NCBI GenBank assembly: GCA_002346545.1
Contig: DEAA01000021.1
Location: forward strand, 40,675 to 90,240
Length of the DNA stretch: 49,566 nucleotides
Source of the DNA: Acidobacteria bacterium UBA2994
Lineage (GTDB): Bacteria; Acidobacteriota; Vicinamibacteria; Vicinamibacterales; UBA8438
Direction: 5' to 3'
The translations under genes were made by a program, and so were the position numbers. Below, one piece after another: positions 1-7,442 of the stretch. A model generated the notes under the pieces. It saw only the letters and a list, made by a program, of their open reading frames with translations, searched no databases and was not told where the DNA came from. How positions within the stretch are numbered: position 1 is the first letter of the stretch; every line of letters begins with the position of its first letter.

Positions 1-320
1 TTCAGCCGCTCCGGATTGTGGAGAGCCGTTCTCATCCGAGCCCGGCGCTCGAGGCGTTTCTCGAGCCGTTCACGATCAGCGAACGGGTTAAAAGCGGCAG
101 CTCGCTCAAGTTCTGTGTGGTTGCGGACGGACGGGCTGACATCTATCCACGTCTCGGGCCGACGATGGAGTGGGATGTCGCCGCCGGCGACTGCGTCTAC
201 CGCAACTCCGGAGACCCCGAGCCTCATCCGGGCACGCTGCGGTATAACAAGCCATCACTCAAGAACCCCAGCTTCGTTATCGGGCTGTCGCCTGGCAGCT
301 ACGAGCTGCCTGAGGGCTGA
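1..320 (+). CDS. cysQ: 3'(2'),5'-bisphosphate nucleotidase CysQ (3' end only)
   Basis: Only the last ~105 codons are present; the reading frame is open from base 3 and the start lies upstream of the window. The tail contains SRSHPSP, then LKFCVVADGRADIYPR and the WDVAAGD signature (WDxAAG), which binds metal and substrate in the inositol-monophosphatase/CysQ superfamily. CysQ hydrolyses 3'-phosphoadenosine 5'-phosphate (PAP), the by-product of sulfate activation, in the cytoplasm. The next gene on the same strand makes APS and PAPS, which supports CysQ over a generic inositol monophosphatase. The TGA stop lies 170 bases before the next gene's start. Confidence 0.9.
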   Translation, partial: QPLRIVESRSHPSPALEAFLEPFTISERVKSGSSLKFCVVADGRADIYPRLGPTMEWDVAAGDCVYRNSGDPEPHPGTLRYNKPSLKNPSFVIGLSPGSYELPEG

Positions 321-475
321 TCGAGGCCCCTCGCACTTGGGCGCGTCGCCATCCGTGATAAATTGAAGCGTTTGTCTACCCACCCAAGATGAGTGTGAGG
401 ACAGTCGTCTCCGTTCGCACATTCCCCATACGCCGTTGCCGGCCTGGTCCGAAAGGGCCGGGCGGCAGGATAGTC

Positions 476-482
476 AGAGGAG
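476..482 (+). promoter_or_regulatory. Shine-Dalgarno that sets a TTG start
   Basis: AGAGGAG sits 8 bases before TTG at 491. The ATG at 389 in the same frame has no comparable SD, and the 34 codons it would add (rich in Arg and Pro) do not resemble the family's N-terminus. Known ATP sulfurylases begin close to the LIAPHGG motif, which here follows the TTG directly. Confidence 0.7.
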
Positions 483-490
483 CCGGTACG

Positions 491-2221
491 TTGTCAGACC
501 ATCTCATTGCCCCGCATGGCGGGACGCTTGTCGATCTGTTCGTCGATTCGGAACGCTCTGCCGCGCTGAAGGCCGAGTCACGCGATTGGGCGTCGCACGA
601 CGTGACCGCACGTCAGCTGTGCGACCTGGAACTGTTGCTTGGCGGTGGCTTCTCGCCGCTGACGGGGTTCATGACCTCGGCTGACCATAGCGCCGTGTGC
701 GCGGACATGCGGTTGGCCGACGGCACGCTCTGGCCGATGCCGATCACGCTCGATATCTCGGAGGCAATGGCGGAGAAGACTGAGGTCGGCGGCACGCTGG
801 CCCTCCGTGACCCCGAGGGCGTCATGCTCGCGGTGCTACATGTGGAGGATCTCTGGCGTCCCGATCGGGAGGGGGAGGCTCAGGCGGTGTTCGGCACCGC
901 CAACCCCGAGCATCCCGGTGTGGCTCAGTTGCTCGAACGGACCCAGCCGGTCTACGTCGGCGGACGGATCGAAGGGCTGCAAGCCGTGTCGCACTATGAC
1001 TACAAGCGCCTGCGTCACACCCCGGCTGAGCTGCGGGAGGCGTTTGCCAGCCTGGGATGGGCCAAGGTGGTCGCCTTCCAGACCCGCAACCCGATGCACC
1101 GCGCACACCAGGAGTTGACTCTGCGCGCGGCGAAGGAGATCGAGGCCAACCTCCTGATTCACCCGGTGGTCGGAATGACCAAGCCGGGCGACGTAGATCA
1201 CTACACGCGCGTCCGTTGCTACCAGGCGCTCCTGCCGCGGTATCCTGAGGACACCGCGATGCTGTCGCTGCTGCCGCTGGCGATGCGGATGGGCGGACCT
1301 CGCGAAGCGGTGTGGCACGCGATCATCAGGAAGAACCACGGTTGTACCCACCTGATCGTCGGGCGCGACCACGCCGGACCAGGCAGCGACTCTGCCGGTA
1401 ATCCGTTCTACGGACCGTACGACGCCCAGGAACTGCTCAGCCAGCACGAAGAAGAGCTGGGCGTAGCCATGGTGCCTTTCAAGCTGATGGTCTATGTCGA
1501 GGACGACGATGCCTACTCACCGATCGACGAGGTGCCCGAGGGGAAGCGCTCACTGAATCTCTCTGGAACCGAGCTTCGTGACCGGCTGGCGAAGGGAAAG
1601 GACATTCCGTCGTGGTTCACCTTCCCGGCGGTGGCCGACGAGCTCAAGAAGAGCCACCCTCCTCGGCATCAACAGGGGTTCACGCTGCTCTTTACCGGTC
1701 TTTCCGGCTCCGGCAAATCCACCATCGCCAACGTGTTGCTGGTCAAGCTCCTCGAGATGGGTGGTCGCCCGGTGACGTTGCTCGACGGCGATCTGGTGCG
1801 TAAGAACCTGTCGTCCGAACTGGGCTTCTCCCGCGAGCACCGCGACATCAACATCCGTCGAATCGGTTATGTCGCCTCCGAAATCACCAAGCATGGAGGG
1901 ATCGCTGTGTGCGCGCCCATTGCGCCATACGACAGTGTTCGCAAGCAGGTACGGGCGATGATCGAGCCGATCGGCGGATTCATGGTGGTTCATATCGCCA
2001 CCCCGCTCGAGGAATGCGAGAAGCGAGATCGGAAGGGGCTCTACGCCAAGGCGCGGGCCGGCATCATCAAGGAGTTCACCGGCATTTCGGATCCGTACGA
2101 GGAGCCGGAGGATGCGGAGATCGTCATCGACACGACGGAGTTCACGGCCGAAGAGGCGGCGCAGCAGATCGTGCTGCACCTCGAGAAAGAGGGCTTCGTC
2201 GCCGGTCGGCTGACCAAGTAG
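491..2221 (+). CDS. Bifunctional sulfate adenylyltransferase / adenylylsulfate kinase
   Basis: A fusion of about 576 residues that activates sulfate in two steps: ATP sulfurylase makes APS, then APS kinase makes PAPS. The N-terminal ATP sulfurylase domain (about residues 1-385) shows LIAPHGG near the start, the catalytic QTRNPMHRAH motif at about 197-206, and GRDHAGPG. The C-terminal APS kinase domain starts around residue 395, with P-loop GLSGSGKS at about 403-410, DGDLVRKNLSSELGFS, RDINIRRIGYVA and FTGISDPYEEP. This Sat-CysC arrangement is known from Aquifex and other bacteria. TTG at 491 is chosen as start because of its SD and the family's usual N-terminus. Its neighbours CysQ and DUF4202 fit sulfate assimilation. 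No PAPS reductase is present in the window. Confidence 0.95.
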   Translation: MSDHLIAPHGGTLVDLFVDSERSAALKAESRDWASHDVTARQLCDLELLLGGGFSPLTGFMTSADHSAVCADMRLADGTLWPMPITLDISEAMAEKTEVGGTLALRDPEGVMLAVLHVEDLWRPDREGEAQAVFGTANPEHPGVAQLLERTQPVYVGGRIEGLQAVSHYDYKRLRHTPAELREAFASLGWAKVVAFQTRNPMHRAHQELTLRAAKEIEANLLIHPVVGMTKPGDVDHYTRVRCYQALLPRYPEDTAMLSLLPLAMRMGGPREAVWHAIIRKNHGCTHLIVGRDHAGPGSDSAGNPFYGPYDAQELLSQHEEELGVAMVPFKLMVYVEDDDAYSPIDEVPEGKRSLNLSGTELRDRLAKGKDIPSWFTFPAVADELKKSHPPRHQQGFTLLFTGLSGSGKSTIANVLLVKLLEMGGRPVTLLDGDLVRKNLSSELGFSREHRDINIRRIGYVASEITKHGGIAVCAPIAPYDSVRKQVRAMIEPIGGFMVVHIATPLEECEKRDRKGLYAKARAGIIKEFTGISDPYEEPEDAEIVIDTTEFTAEEAAQQIVLHLEKEGFVAGRLTK

Positions 2222-2240
2222 CTCGCGTCGCGAGGCGGAC

Positions 2241-2837
2241 ATGGACGGGAAGGGACGATTCACCCGGGCCGTCGAGCGGTTCGACGCGGCGAACGCGGAC
2301 GATCCCAACCACGAGACGGTCGATGGGGCAGACCAGCCCAAAGAGCTGGTCTACGCTCGTCGGATGACCGCTACGTTGGCGAGGTTCGCCCCGAACGCGT
2401 CAGAAATTGTCCGGCTGGCGGCCCGCAGCCAGCATATCCGTCGTTGGTCTGTGCCCCGTACCGACTACCCTAATGGGCGGGACGGCTACCGCCGATGGCG
2501 GACACATCTTTACGGCGTGCACGCCGACACGGCCGCTACTATTCTGCGAGACGTAGGCTACGACGAGCCGACTGTGAGCCGCGTCGCCTCGCTTCTGCGC
2601 AAAGAGCGCCTCAAGGTCGACCCCGAGGTACAGCTGCTCGAAGACGTGGCATGCCTGGTGTTCCTGGAGCACTATCTATCTGACTTTGTGCCGAAACACG
2701 ACGAACAGAAGCTGACGGGGGTCTTGCAGAAGACCTGGCGCAAGATGTCGGCAGCCGGCCACGAGGCCGCGCTCGCGCTGGATTTTCCGTCTGAACTTCG
2801 AGCATTTCTCGCGCGCGCTGTCGGTCCTGTGCGTTGA
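2241..2837 (+). CDS. DUF4202 family protein
   Basis: 198 residues starting 19 bases after the Sat/CysC stop, so probably co-transcribed with it. The N-terminal RFDAANADDP, the central AARSQHIRRW and the segment FLEHYLSDF with the C-terminal KTWRKMS match DUF4202, a soluble family repeatedly found beside sulfate-assimilation genes. The SQHIRRW histidine and VFLEHYL glutamate/histidine residues look like a possible metal-binding helical site, although no activity is established for the family. The location beside CysQ and Sat/CysC supports a sulfur-linked role; the function itself is unknown. Confidence 0.8.
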   Translation: MDGKGRFTRAVERFDAANADDPNHETVDGADQPKELVYARRMTATLARFAPNASEIVRLAARSQHIRRWSVPRTDYPNGRDGYRRWRTHLYGVHADTAATILRDVGYDEPTVSRVASLLRKERLKVDPEVQLLEDVACLVFLEHYLSDFVPKHDEQKLTGVLQKTWRKMSAAGHEAALALDFPSELRAFLARAVGPVR

Positions 2838-2990
2838 GCGGACCGGCAGCCTTTCCTCCGGCGACTCAATCTCACACAGTGCTACCGATAGGAGGGCCCG
2901 CGTAGCCACGTCCAGTGTCACGCCGCCACTCCATCGCAAGGCCATGTCTGACAGCTCGGATCATATGACCCGGGGTCGTGCGATCATCGA

Positions 2991-3422
2991 GTGAGGATGG
3001 CGCTTGTCAAGCTGTCGGAGACGGTCGCGGTCGAGGAGCATGAGCTCGAGGAACGCTTCGTTCGCGCGTCGGGTCCCGGTGGCCAGAATGTGAACAAGGT
3101 GGCGACGGCTGTCGAATTGCGCTTCGACGTCGCCGGATCGTCGCTCGACCCAGGCGTCAAGGTGCGGCTCGAAGAGGCGGCCGGCACCCGGATGACTTCC
3201 GACGGGGTGCTGGTGATCGACAGCCGTGAGCATCGGACCCAGGCGCAGAATCGCATCGCCGCCCGACGTCGTCTGGCCCGCTTTCTCGAAGAGGCCGCCC
3301 GTCCCCCGAAGACGCGCCGGCCGACTCGGCCGAGCCGAGCCTCTCGCGAGCAACGGCTCAACGACAAGCGGCGTCGCGCGCAGGTCAAGACCGGTCGCGG
3401 CCGGCCCGCACGGGACGACTGA
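2991..3422 (+). CDS. arfB: Peptidyl-tRNA hydrolase ArfB-like (GGQ ribosome rescue factor)
   Basis: 143 residues from GTG 2991 (141 from ATG 2997; neither has a clear SD). The catalytic loop GPGGQNVNK carries the GGQ motif that hydrolyses the peptidyl-tRNA ester on stalled ribosomes, followed by VATAVELRFDV as in ArfB/YaeJ. The C-terminal ~45 residues are rich in Arg/Lys, as expected for the tail that enters the empty mRNA channel. At this length with a single GGQ domain it is a rescue factor, not a full release factor. It is convergent with the BASS transporter (stops 5 bases apart). Confidence 0.9.
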   Translation: MRMALVKLSETVAVEEHELEERFVRASGPGGQNVNKVATAVELRFDVAGSSLDPGVKVRLEEAAGTRMTSDGVLVIDSREHRTQAQNRIAARRRLARFLEEAARPPKTRRPTRPSRASREQRLNDKRRRAQVKTGRGRPARDD

Positions 3423-3427
3423 GTCAC

Positions 3428-4366
3428 TCAGGTCGCGCTGCCGGTATCCGGTTCGGAGCGGCTCCACCAGGCGGCCGCAAGGCTCCCGATTAGCGAATGA
3501 CAGACCGTGGAGATGGCGCTGGGCACGGCCACCAGCGGGTTGGTGAAGTTGCCCCGTGCCAGGACCACTCCAAGCCCTGAGTTCTGCATGCCCACCTCGA
3601 TTGCGACGGTTCGCGCCGCGTTCTCCCGTCGCAGCATCGCCTTCCCAGCCAGATAGCCGAACACGAAGCCGAGTGCGTGCAGGAGGAAGATCGCCAGCAG
3701 CAGCCGGCCGCCGGCATCGAAGATCTGTTCGCGGCTCGCGCCGATCACCGAGGCGACGATGAGCGTGATCGCCAGCACCGCCACCAGCGGCGCAGCTGGG
3801 AGCACTGGGGCGATGAGACGGGGGAACTTCCACTTCAACAGTGCCCCGCCAGCCACCGGGAGGATCACTACCTGCACGGTGTCCAGGAAGAGGCCCAGCG
3901 CCGACACTTCGATCCGGTTACCGGCCAGCAGCGCAGTCAGGGTCGGCGTCATCAGCGCGGCGAGCAGGGTCGAGAGTGCGGTCATCGTCACTGACAGCGC
4001 CACGTCTGCCTTGGCGAGATAGGAGATGACGTTCGAGGCCGTGCCTCCGGGACAACAGGAGACCAGGACGAGACCAACGGCGAACGGCGTCGGCAACGCC
4101 AGGAGATACCCGATGCTCCAGCCGAGCGCCGGCATGACGGTGTATTGCAGCAACACGCCGGGCAGCACCCGCCCCCGCTCCCGGGCGACCCGGCGGAAGT
4201 CGTCGAATCCTAGAGTCATCCCCATGCTGAGCATGATCACGCCCAGTCCCAGCGTGATGAGCGGCCCGCTAAACCAGGTGAACAGTTCAGGACGGACCAG
4301 CGCGAGGACACTGCAGACCAGCACCCAGACTGGGAACGCCGAGGTCAACAGGGAGACAATGCGCAA
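3428..4366 (-). CDS. Bile acid:sodium symporter (BASS) family transporter
   Basis: 312 residues, mostly hydrophobic, with about 9-10 membrane segments. Family motifs are clear: MLSMGMTLGFDDF in the N-terminal repeat, then CCPGGTASNVISYLAKADVALSV, whose crossover region provides sodium sites, and EVGMQNSGLG in the second repeat. BASS proteins carry organic anions with sodium across the inner membrane. Bacterial members take bile acids, pantoate, pyruvate-like acids or other solutes, and sequence alone does not identify the substrate. It is divergent from the SDR gene, whose start is 41 bases away, so the two promoters share a very short region. Confidence 0.9.
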   Translation of the reverse strand: MRIVSLLTSAFPVWVLVCSVLALVRPELFTWFSGPLITLGLGVIMLSMGMTLGFDDFRRVARERGRVLPGVLLQYTVMPALGWSIGYLLALPTPFAVGLVLVSCCPGGTASNVISYLAKADVALSVTMTALSTLLAALMTPTLTALLAGNRIEVSALGLFLDTVQVVILPVAGGALLKWKFPRLIAPVLPAAPLVAVLAITLIVASVIGASREQIFDAGGRLLLAIFLLHALGFVFGYLAGKAMLRRENAARTVAIEVGMQNSGLGVVLARGNFTNPLVAVPSAISTVCHSLIGSLAAAWWSRSEPDTGSAT

Positions 4367-4407
4367 GACCGGCGCATTGTACGCCGAGCCATTCCGAGAG
4401 GATTGAG

Positions 4408-5211
4408 ATGAGCTTTCAGATTGATCTGCTGGCCGGACGTTCGGCGCTGGTGACCGGCGGCGGCACTGGTATCTGTCGCGGGATCGCGCTCGCGCTGGCG
4501 CGTCACGGCTGCGACGTCGCCATTACCAGTCGGTCGGCCGATCACCTCGAGCCGACTGCGGAAGAGGTCCGTGCCACTGGACGACGTGGGCTGGCCGTGG
4601 TCGCTGATGTTCGTGACCCGGCCGCGGTTGAGGCGGCGGTGGAGCAGACCGTGGCCGATTTGGGCCGGCTAGACATCCTGGTGAACGGCGCGGCAGGCAA
4701 CTTCCTCTGCCTGGCCGAGCAGCTCTCACCGAACGGTTTCGGTACGGTCGTCGACATCGACCTCAAGGGCACCTTCCATTGTTCGAAGGCGGCGCTGCCC
4801 CATCTCAAGCGGCATCGTGGTACGGTGCTCAACATCAGTGCCACCCTGCATTACGTGGGGACGCCAGCCCAACTCCATGTGTCGTCGGCCAAGGCGGGCG
4901 TCGATGCACTGACCCGGGTCCTGGCCGTAGAGTGGGGGCCCTACGGGATCCGGGTGAACGGGATCGCGCCAGGACCGATCGCCGATACCGAAGGGGTGCG
5001 CCGGCTGCTCGATGAGGCGTCGACACGCCGAGCCACAGAGGCCACGCCGCTGCGGCGGTTGGGCTTGATTGATGATGTCGCCGCGGCGTCGCTGTTTCTC
5101 TGTTCCGAGGCGGCTTCATATGTGACCGGGCACACGCTGGTCGTCGATGGAGGATTGTGGCTGAGCGCGGGGAGGAGCCCGTTCGCGGAGCCCCCTGGTC
5201 AGGAGCAGTGA
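4408..5211 (+). CDS. SDR oxidoreductase, 2,4-dienoyl-CoA reductase-like
   Basis: 267 residues with a Rossmann fold. The segment NGAAGNFLCLAEQLSPNGF and the end AVEWGPYGIRVNGIAPGPI..TEG resemble peroxisomal-type 2,4-dienoyl-CoA reductases, which reduce dienoyl-CoA intermediates with NADPH during breakdown of unsaturated fatty acids. The usual YxxxK tyrosine is absent: the site reads VSSAK, leaving the lysine and preceding serines, as in dienoyl-CoA reductases, which use a different Tyr/Asn. The nucleotide loop reads TGGGTGIC, with Cys in place of the usual third glycine. GAGAGGATTGAG lies just before the ATG. The stop overlaps the next start (TGATG). Confidence 0.85.
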   Translation: MSFQIDLLAGRSALVTGGGTGICRGIALALARHGCDVAITSRSADHLEPTAEEVRATGRRGLAVVADVRDPAAVEAAVEQTVADLGRLDILVNGAAGNFLCLAEQLSPNGFGTVVDIDLKGTFHCSKAALPHLKRHRGTVLNISATLHYVGTPAQLHVSSAKAGVDALTRVLAVEWGPYGIRVNGIAPGPIADTEGVRRLLDEASTRRATEATPLRRLGLIDDVAAASLFLCSEAASYVTGHTLVVDGGLWLSAGRSPFAEPPGQEQ

Positions 5212-5663
5212 TGGGTAAGACACTGACGATCGTCGGAATTGCGCTGGGCATCTGGACACTACCAGTCTCGGCCGAGGAACAGACTACCCAATCGGCCCAA
5301 GATGTGCTGATCGAACTGGAGCGCGGCTGGAACGATGCGGTCTACCGACAAGACGCGGACTTCGTCGACAACCTGCTGGCCGAGGAGTTCGTGGTCACCT
5401 ACGACGACGGGACGCGCGCCGATCGCAGCCACGAACTCCAGCTAATTACGGAGTTCAATCAAGCGGTCGAGTCGGCCACCCAGGAGAACTTCACGGTCCG
5501 GATCTACGGGGAGACCGCCGTGGTTTGGTTCACCTTGCGGTTGGCTGGTTATCGTCAGGGCGAGCTGATCGAGATTCTGCTCAACTATACGGACGTCTGG
5601 GTGATGCGAGACGGACGGTGGCAGTGTGTGTCGTCTCAGAGTACTCGCGTCCGAGAACCGTAG
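5211..5663 (+). CDS. Exported DUF4440 / SnoaL-like (NTF2 fold) protein
   Basis: 150 residues from ATG 5211, which shares its A with the TGA of the SDR gene; AGGAG lies 6 bases upstream, so translation is probably coupled. Residues 1-21 (KTLTIVGIALGIWTLPVSAEE) look like a Sec signal peptide with cleavage after VSA. The mature part has the NTF2-like pattern of DUF4440: LERGWNDAVYRQDADFVDNLLAEEFVVTY, GETAVVWF and a WVMRDGRWQCVSSQ end. Such proteins have a small ligand pocket but usually no assigned reaction. A role with the SDR is suggested only by coupling. Confidence 0.8.
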   Translation: MGKTLTIVGIALGIWTLPVSAEEQTTQSAQDVLIELERGWNDAVYRQDADFVDNLLAEEFVVTYDDGTRADRSHELQLITEFNQAVESATQENFTVRIYGETAVVWFTLRLAGYRQGELIEILLNYTDVWVMRDGRWQCVSSQSTRVREP

Positions 5664-6043
5664 CTGACGAAAGAAGACATAACTGGCCGAGCGAGCACGA
5701 GCATGGCGAACGGGAGCACCGGTGAAGCTGTCTAGCGAGCTGCCGTGGTGGTGGTCGTTGTTCTCGAATCTGGCCGACTATCAGGAAGAGGCGTCGCTTG
5801 AGGGCGACTGATTGCTGGAAACGGACGGTGTAAAGGTTCCAACCGGTTGAATGGTCCGTATACTGGTCAGCCTGAGGATGCTACCGCCGGCGATGACCCC
5901 TCCGTCCTGGTGGGGGGCGTTTCTTCGCCTCGACCGCACCTAAGCGCATCAGGGGGTCGACCATGCAGGGTCGTCGCTGGGAGCATGCTGATGGCATGTG
6001 ACCGAGGACGCAACGCCGCCAGCGGTTTGTCTCGCGTGTCGGT
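5664..6043. other. Intergenic region with a possible 29-codon ORF
   Basis: 380 bases between the DUF4440 gene and the convergent DUF6526 gene. It contains one plausible small ORF (listed separately, 5722-5811). After that come short inverted sequences: ACGGAC at 5821-5826 against GTCCGT at 5854-5859, enclosing GGTT/AACC and AACCGGTT. They could form a weak hairpin but have no U-run, so I do not call a terminator. I recognise nothing else here. Confidence 0.4.
5722..5811 (+). CDS. Possible small protein, 29 residues, unknown
   Basis: A GTG start follows GGGAG by 6 bases. The product begins VKLSSELPWWWSLFSNLADY and ends in an acidic stretch (QEEASLEGD). The triple tryptophan followed by an amphipathic stretch is unusual for random translation and could associate with a membrane surface. 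No family is recognised and it could equally be a chance ORF. It lies 58 bases after DUF4440 on the same strand. Confidence 0.25.
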   Translation: MKLSSELPWWWSLFSNLADYQEEASLEGD

Positions 6044-6487
6044 CTAAACGCGATAGTAGTCGCCCTGCCAGTCCTGGATCTCTCTCTTGATTGACGTGGC
6101 TGAGGTGATCTGCTCGTCGAGCACCTTCCGCGCCAGGTCTGGCAACTCGGCATCGCCAGCGAAGCGGAGTCCTACCATTTGTTGAGGGGTGAACTGGTCG
6201 ATCCGGCCTTGCAGATCGTGAGGGAGCAGCTCCTTCATCCGTAGCCGCATCTCGAGTCTGATGACCCGGTCTTGGGCGCCGAGGGCGAAGAGGCGGGCGT
6301 AGAGCCAGGTGATCACGAGAGCCACCCCCATCAGGGCGTTCAGAACGGCATCAAAGGTCCAGATGCCCACCATGCTATAGAGGGCCCACACCGCGTTGAC
6401 CAGAAGGATCGGCGATGCGATGAAGTGATACGCCGGTACCCACTTGGTGTGGTTGCCAAAGTCTTGTCCAGAGGAAGCGTCGGCCAT
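6044..6487 (-). CDS. DUF6526 family membrane protein
   Basis: 147 residues from the ATG at 6487, chosen because AAGGAG lies 6 bases upstream; longer in-frame starts would cross into the divergent pterin dehydratase gene. The N-terminus has the family pattern QDFGNHTKWVPAYHF followed by two membrane segments (IASPILLVNAVWALYSMVGIW and LNALMGVALVITWLYARLFAL). A charged cytoplasmic tail follows, containing RLRMKELLP and FTPQQMVGLRFAGDAELP. DUF6526 has no known function. It is divergent from the pterin dehydratase across 109 bases. Confidence 0.75.
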   Translation of the reverse strand: MADASSGQDFGNHTKWVPAYHFIASPILLVNAVWALYSMVGIWTFDAVLNALMGVALVITWLYARLFALGAQDRVIRLEMRLRMKELLPHDLQGRIDQFTPQQMVGLRFAGDAELPDLARKVLDEQITSATSIKREIQDWQGDYYRV

Positions 6488-6544
6488 TGGTTCTCCTTGG
6501 TCATCTACCCCGCAGCGGCGGGACCCACCCAGTATGATCAGTCT

Positions 6545-6563
6545 GCTGCCACTATAGTGCAGC
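6545..6563. promoter_or_regulatory. Imperfect palindrome between divergent genes
   Basis: The core CACTATAGTG (6550-6559) is a perfect 10-base palindrome. With one bulged C the pairing extends outward through GCTG and CAGC. It lies 34 bases before the pterin dehydratase GTG and 58 bases before the DUF6526 start. It could be an operator, and the TATAGT inside it resembles a -10 element, but no clear -35 accompanies it. Confidence 0.35.
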
Positions 6564-6596
6564 CGTATCGACACTTGTTGAACAGGGAGGGTTAAG

Positions 6597-6926
6597 GTGA
6601 GTGACCTGGCGTCGAAGGAATGTGTTCCATGCCGCGGCGGCGTGCCGCCGCTCACAGGTGACGAACTGGTCACCTATCACGCCCAGCTTGGAGGAGGTTG
6701 GCAGGTGGTGGAAGACCACCATCTGGAGAAGACCTACGAGTTCGACGACTTTCGCCAGGCGCTCGACTACACGAACAAGGTGGGCGAGATGGCTGAAGAG
6801 CAGGGCCATCATCCGGACATCTACCTGGCCTGGGGAGTGGTGAAGGTGACGATCTGGACCCACAAGATCGACGGGCTCACCGAGAGTGACTTCGTTTTCG
6901 CCGCCAAGTGTGACACGTTGCGTTAG
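6597..6926 (+). CDS. phhB: 4a-hydroxytetrahydrobiopterin dehydratase (PCD/DCoH)
   Basis: 109 residues from GTG 6597, with AGGGAGG 7 bases upstream. It dehydrates 4a-hydroxytetrahydropterin to quinonoid dihydropterin, recycling the cofactor of aromatic amino-acid hydroxylases. The family features are CVPCRGGVPPLT at the N-terminus, WQVVEDHHLEKTYEFDDF, then EEQGHHPDIYLAWGVVKVTIWTHKI, where the HHP pair and later His form the catalytic triad, and GLTESDF near the end. Length is typical. No phenylalanine hydroxylase is in the window, and many bacteria carry PCD without one. Confidence 0.93.
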   Translation: MSDLASKECVPCRGGVPPLTGDELVTYHAQLGGGWQVVEDHHLEKTYEFDDFRQALDYTNKVGEMAEEQGHHPDIYLAWGVVKVTIWTHKIDGLTESDFVFAAKCDTLR

Positions 6927-6941
6927 CGCCGGGGCGCTCGG

Positions 6942-7376
6942 TCAGGTCCAATCGACGGGATCGCCCACGGTGATCGCTCCGTCGTCAAGCGCCTGTGCGA
7001 ATACGCCGCCCCGCCATCCAGGGGCCAGGGCCGCCTGGAGGCCGGGAGCAGCCTCATCCATGAGTGCGCATGGCCGGGTTTCCCCCCTGATGCGCAGCCG
7101 GCATTCCCCTATCCGCAGCACCACCCCTCGAGTGTGAGCCAGCCGCACGCCTGATACCAGGAGGTTAGCGCGGCGGAGAGAGGCGTCGAGAGGGATTGCC
7201 ATCGCCTCGACCACTTCGTCCCAGGTAGCGGTGTCGAGCAACGTTACCTGCCGCCATCCACCCTGGTCGGCGTTACCCACGATGCCGAGGCCTGCTTGGA
7301 GCTCTACCCTCGCGGCCTCGTCCATCGGTCCCCGCCGCGTCCGTTTGACCCAGATGCTCTCCAGACGCCCGCCCAT
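6942..7376 (-). CDS. MOSC domain protein
   Basis: 144 residues from the ATG at 7376, supported by GGGAG 5 bases upstream; a longer frame to 7640 would overlap the divergent gene at 7443. MOSC features are GRLESIWVKRTRRGPM, LGIVGNADQGGWRQVTLLDTA, ANLLVSGVRLAHTRGVVLRIGECRLRI and the cysteine in RPCALMDEAAPG, the residue proposed to carry sulfur or molybdenum ligand. MOSC proteins relate to the C-terminal domain of Moco sulfurase and to YiiM-like detoxification enzymes. The stand-alone form leaves the substrate open. It is convergent with the pterin dehydratase (15 bases between stops). Confidence 0.85.
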   Translation of the reverse strand: MGGRLESIWVKRTRRGPMDEAARVELQAGLGIVGNADQGGWRQVTLLDTATWDEVVEAMAIPLDASLRRANLLVSGVRLAHTRGVVLRIGECRLRIRGETRPCALMDEAAPGLQAALAPGWRGGVFAQALDDGAITVGDPVDWT

Positions 7377-7442
7377 AATCGCTCCCAGCGCTTCTCCCAG
7401 GCCACCGGGCCGTGGGACCTCCAATGATAAGATCACCAGTTC

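Noticed and set aside
389..490. Longer N-terminus for the ATP sulfurylase from ATG 389
   Set aside because: It adds a 34-residue stretch rich in Arg and Pro and unlike the family, while TTG 491 has a well-placed SD next to the conserved LIAPHGG.
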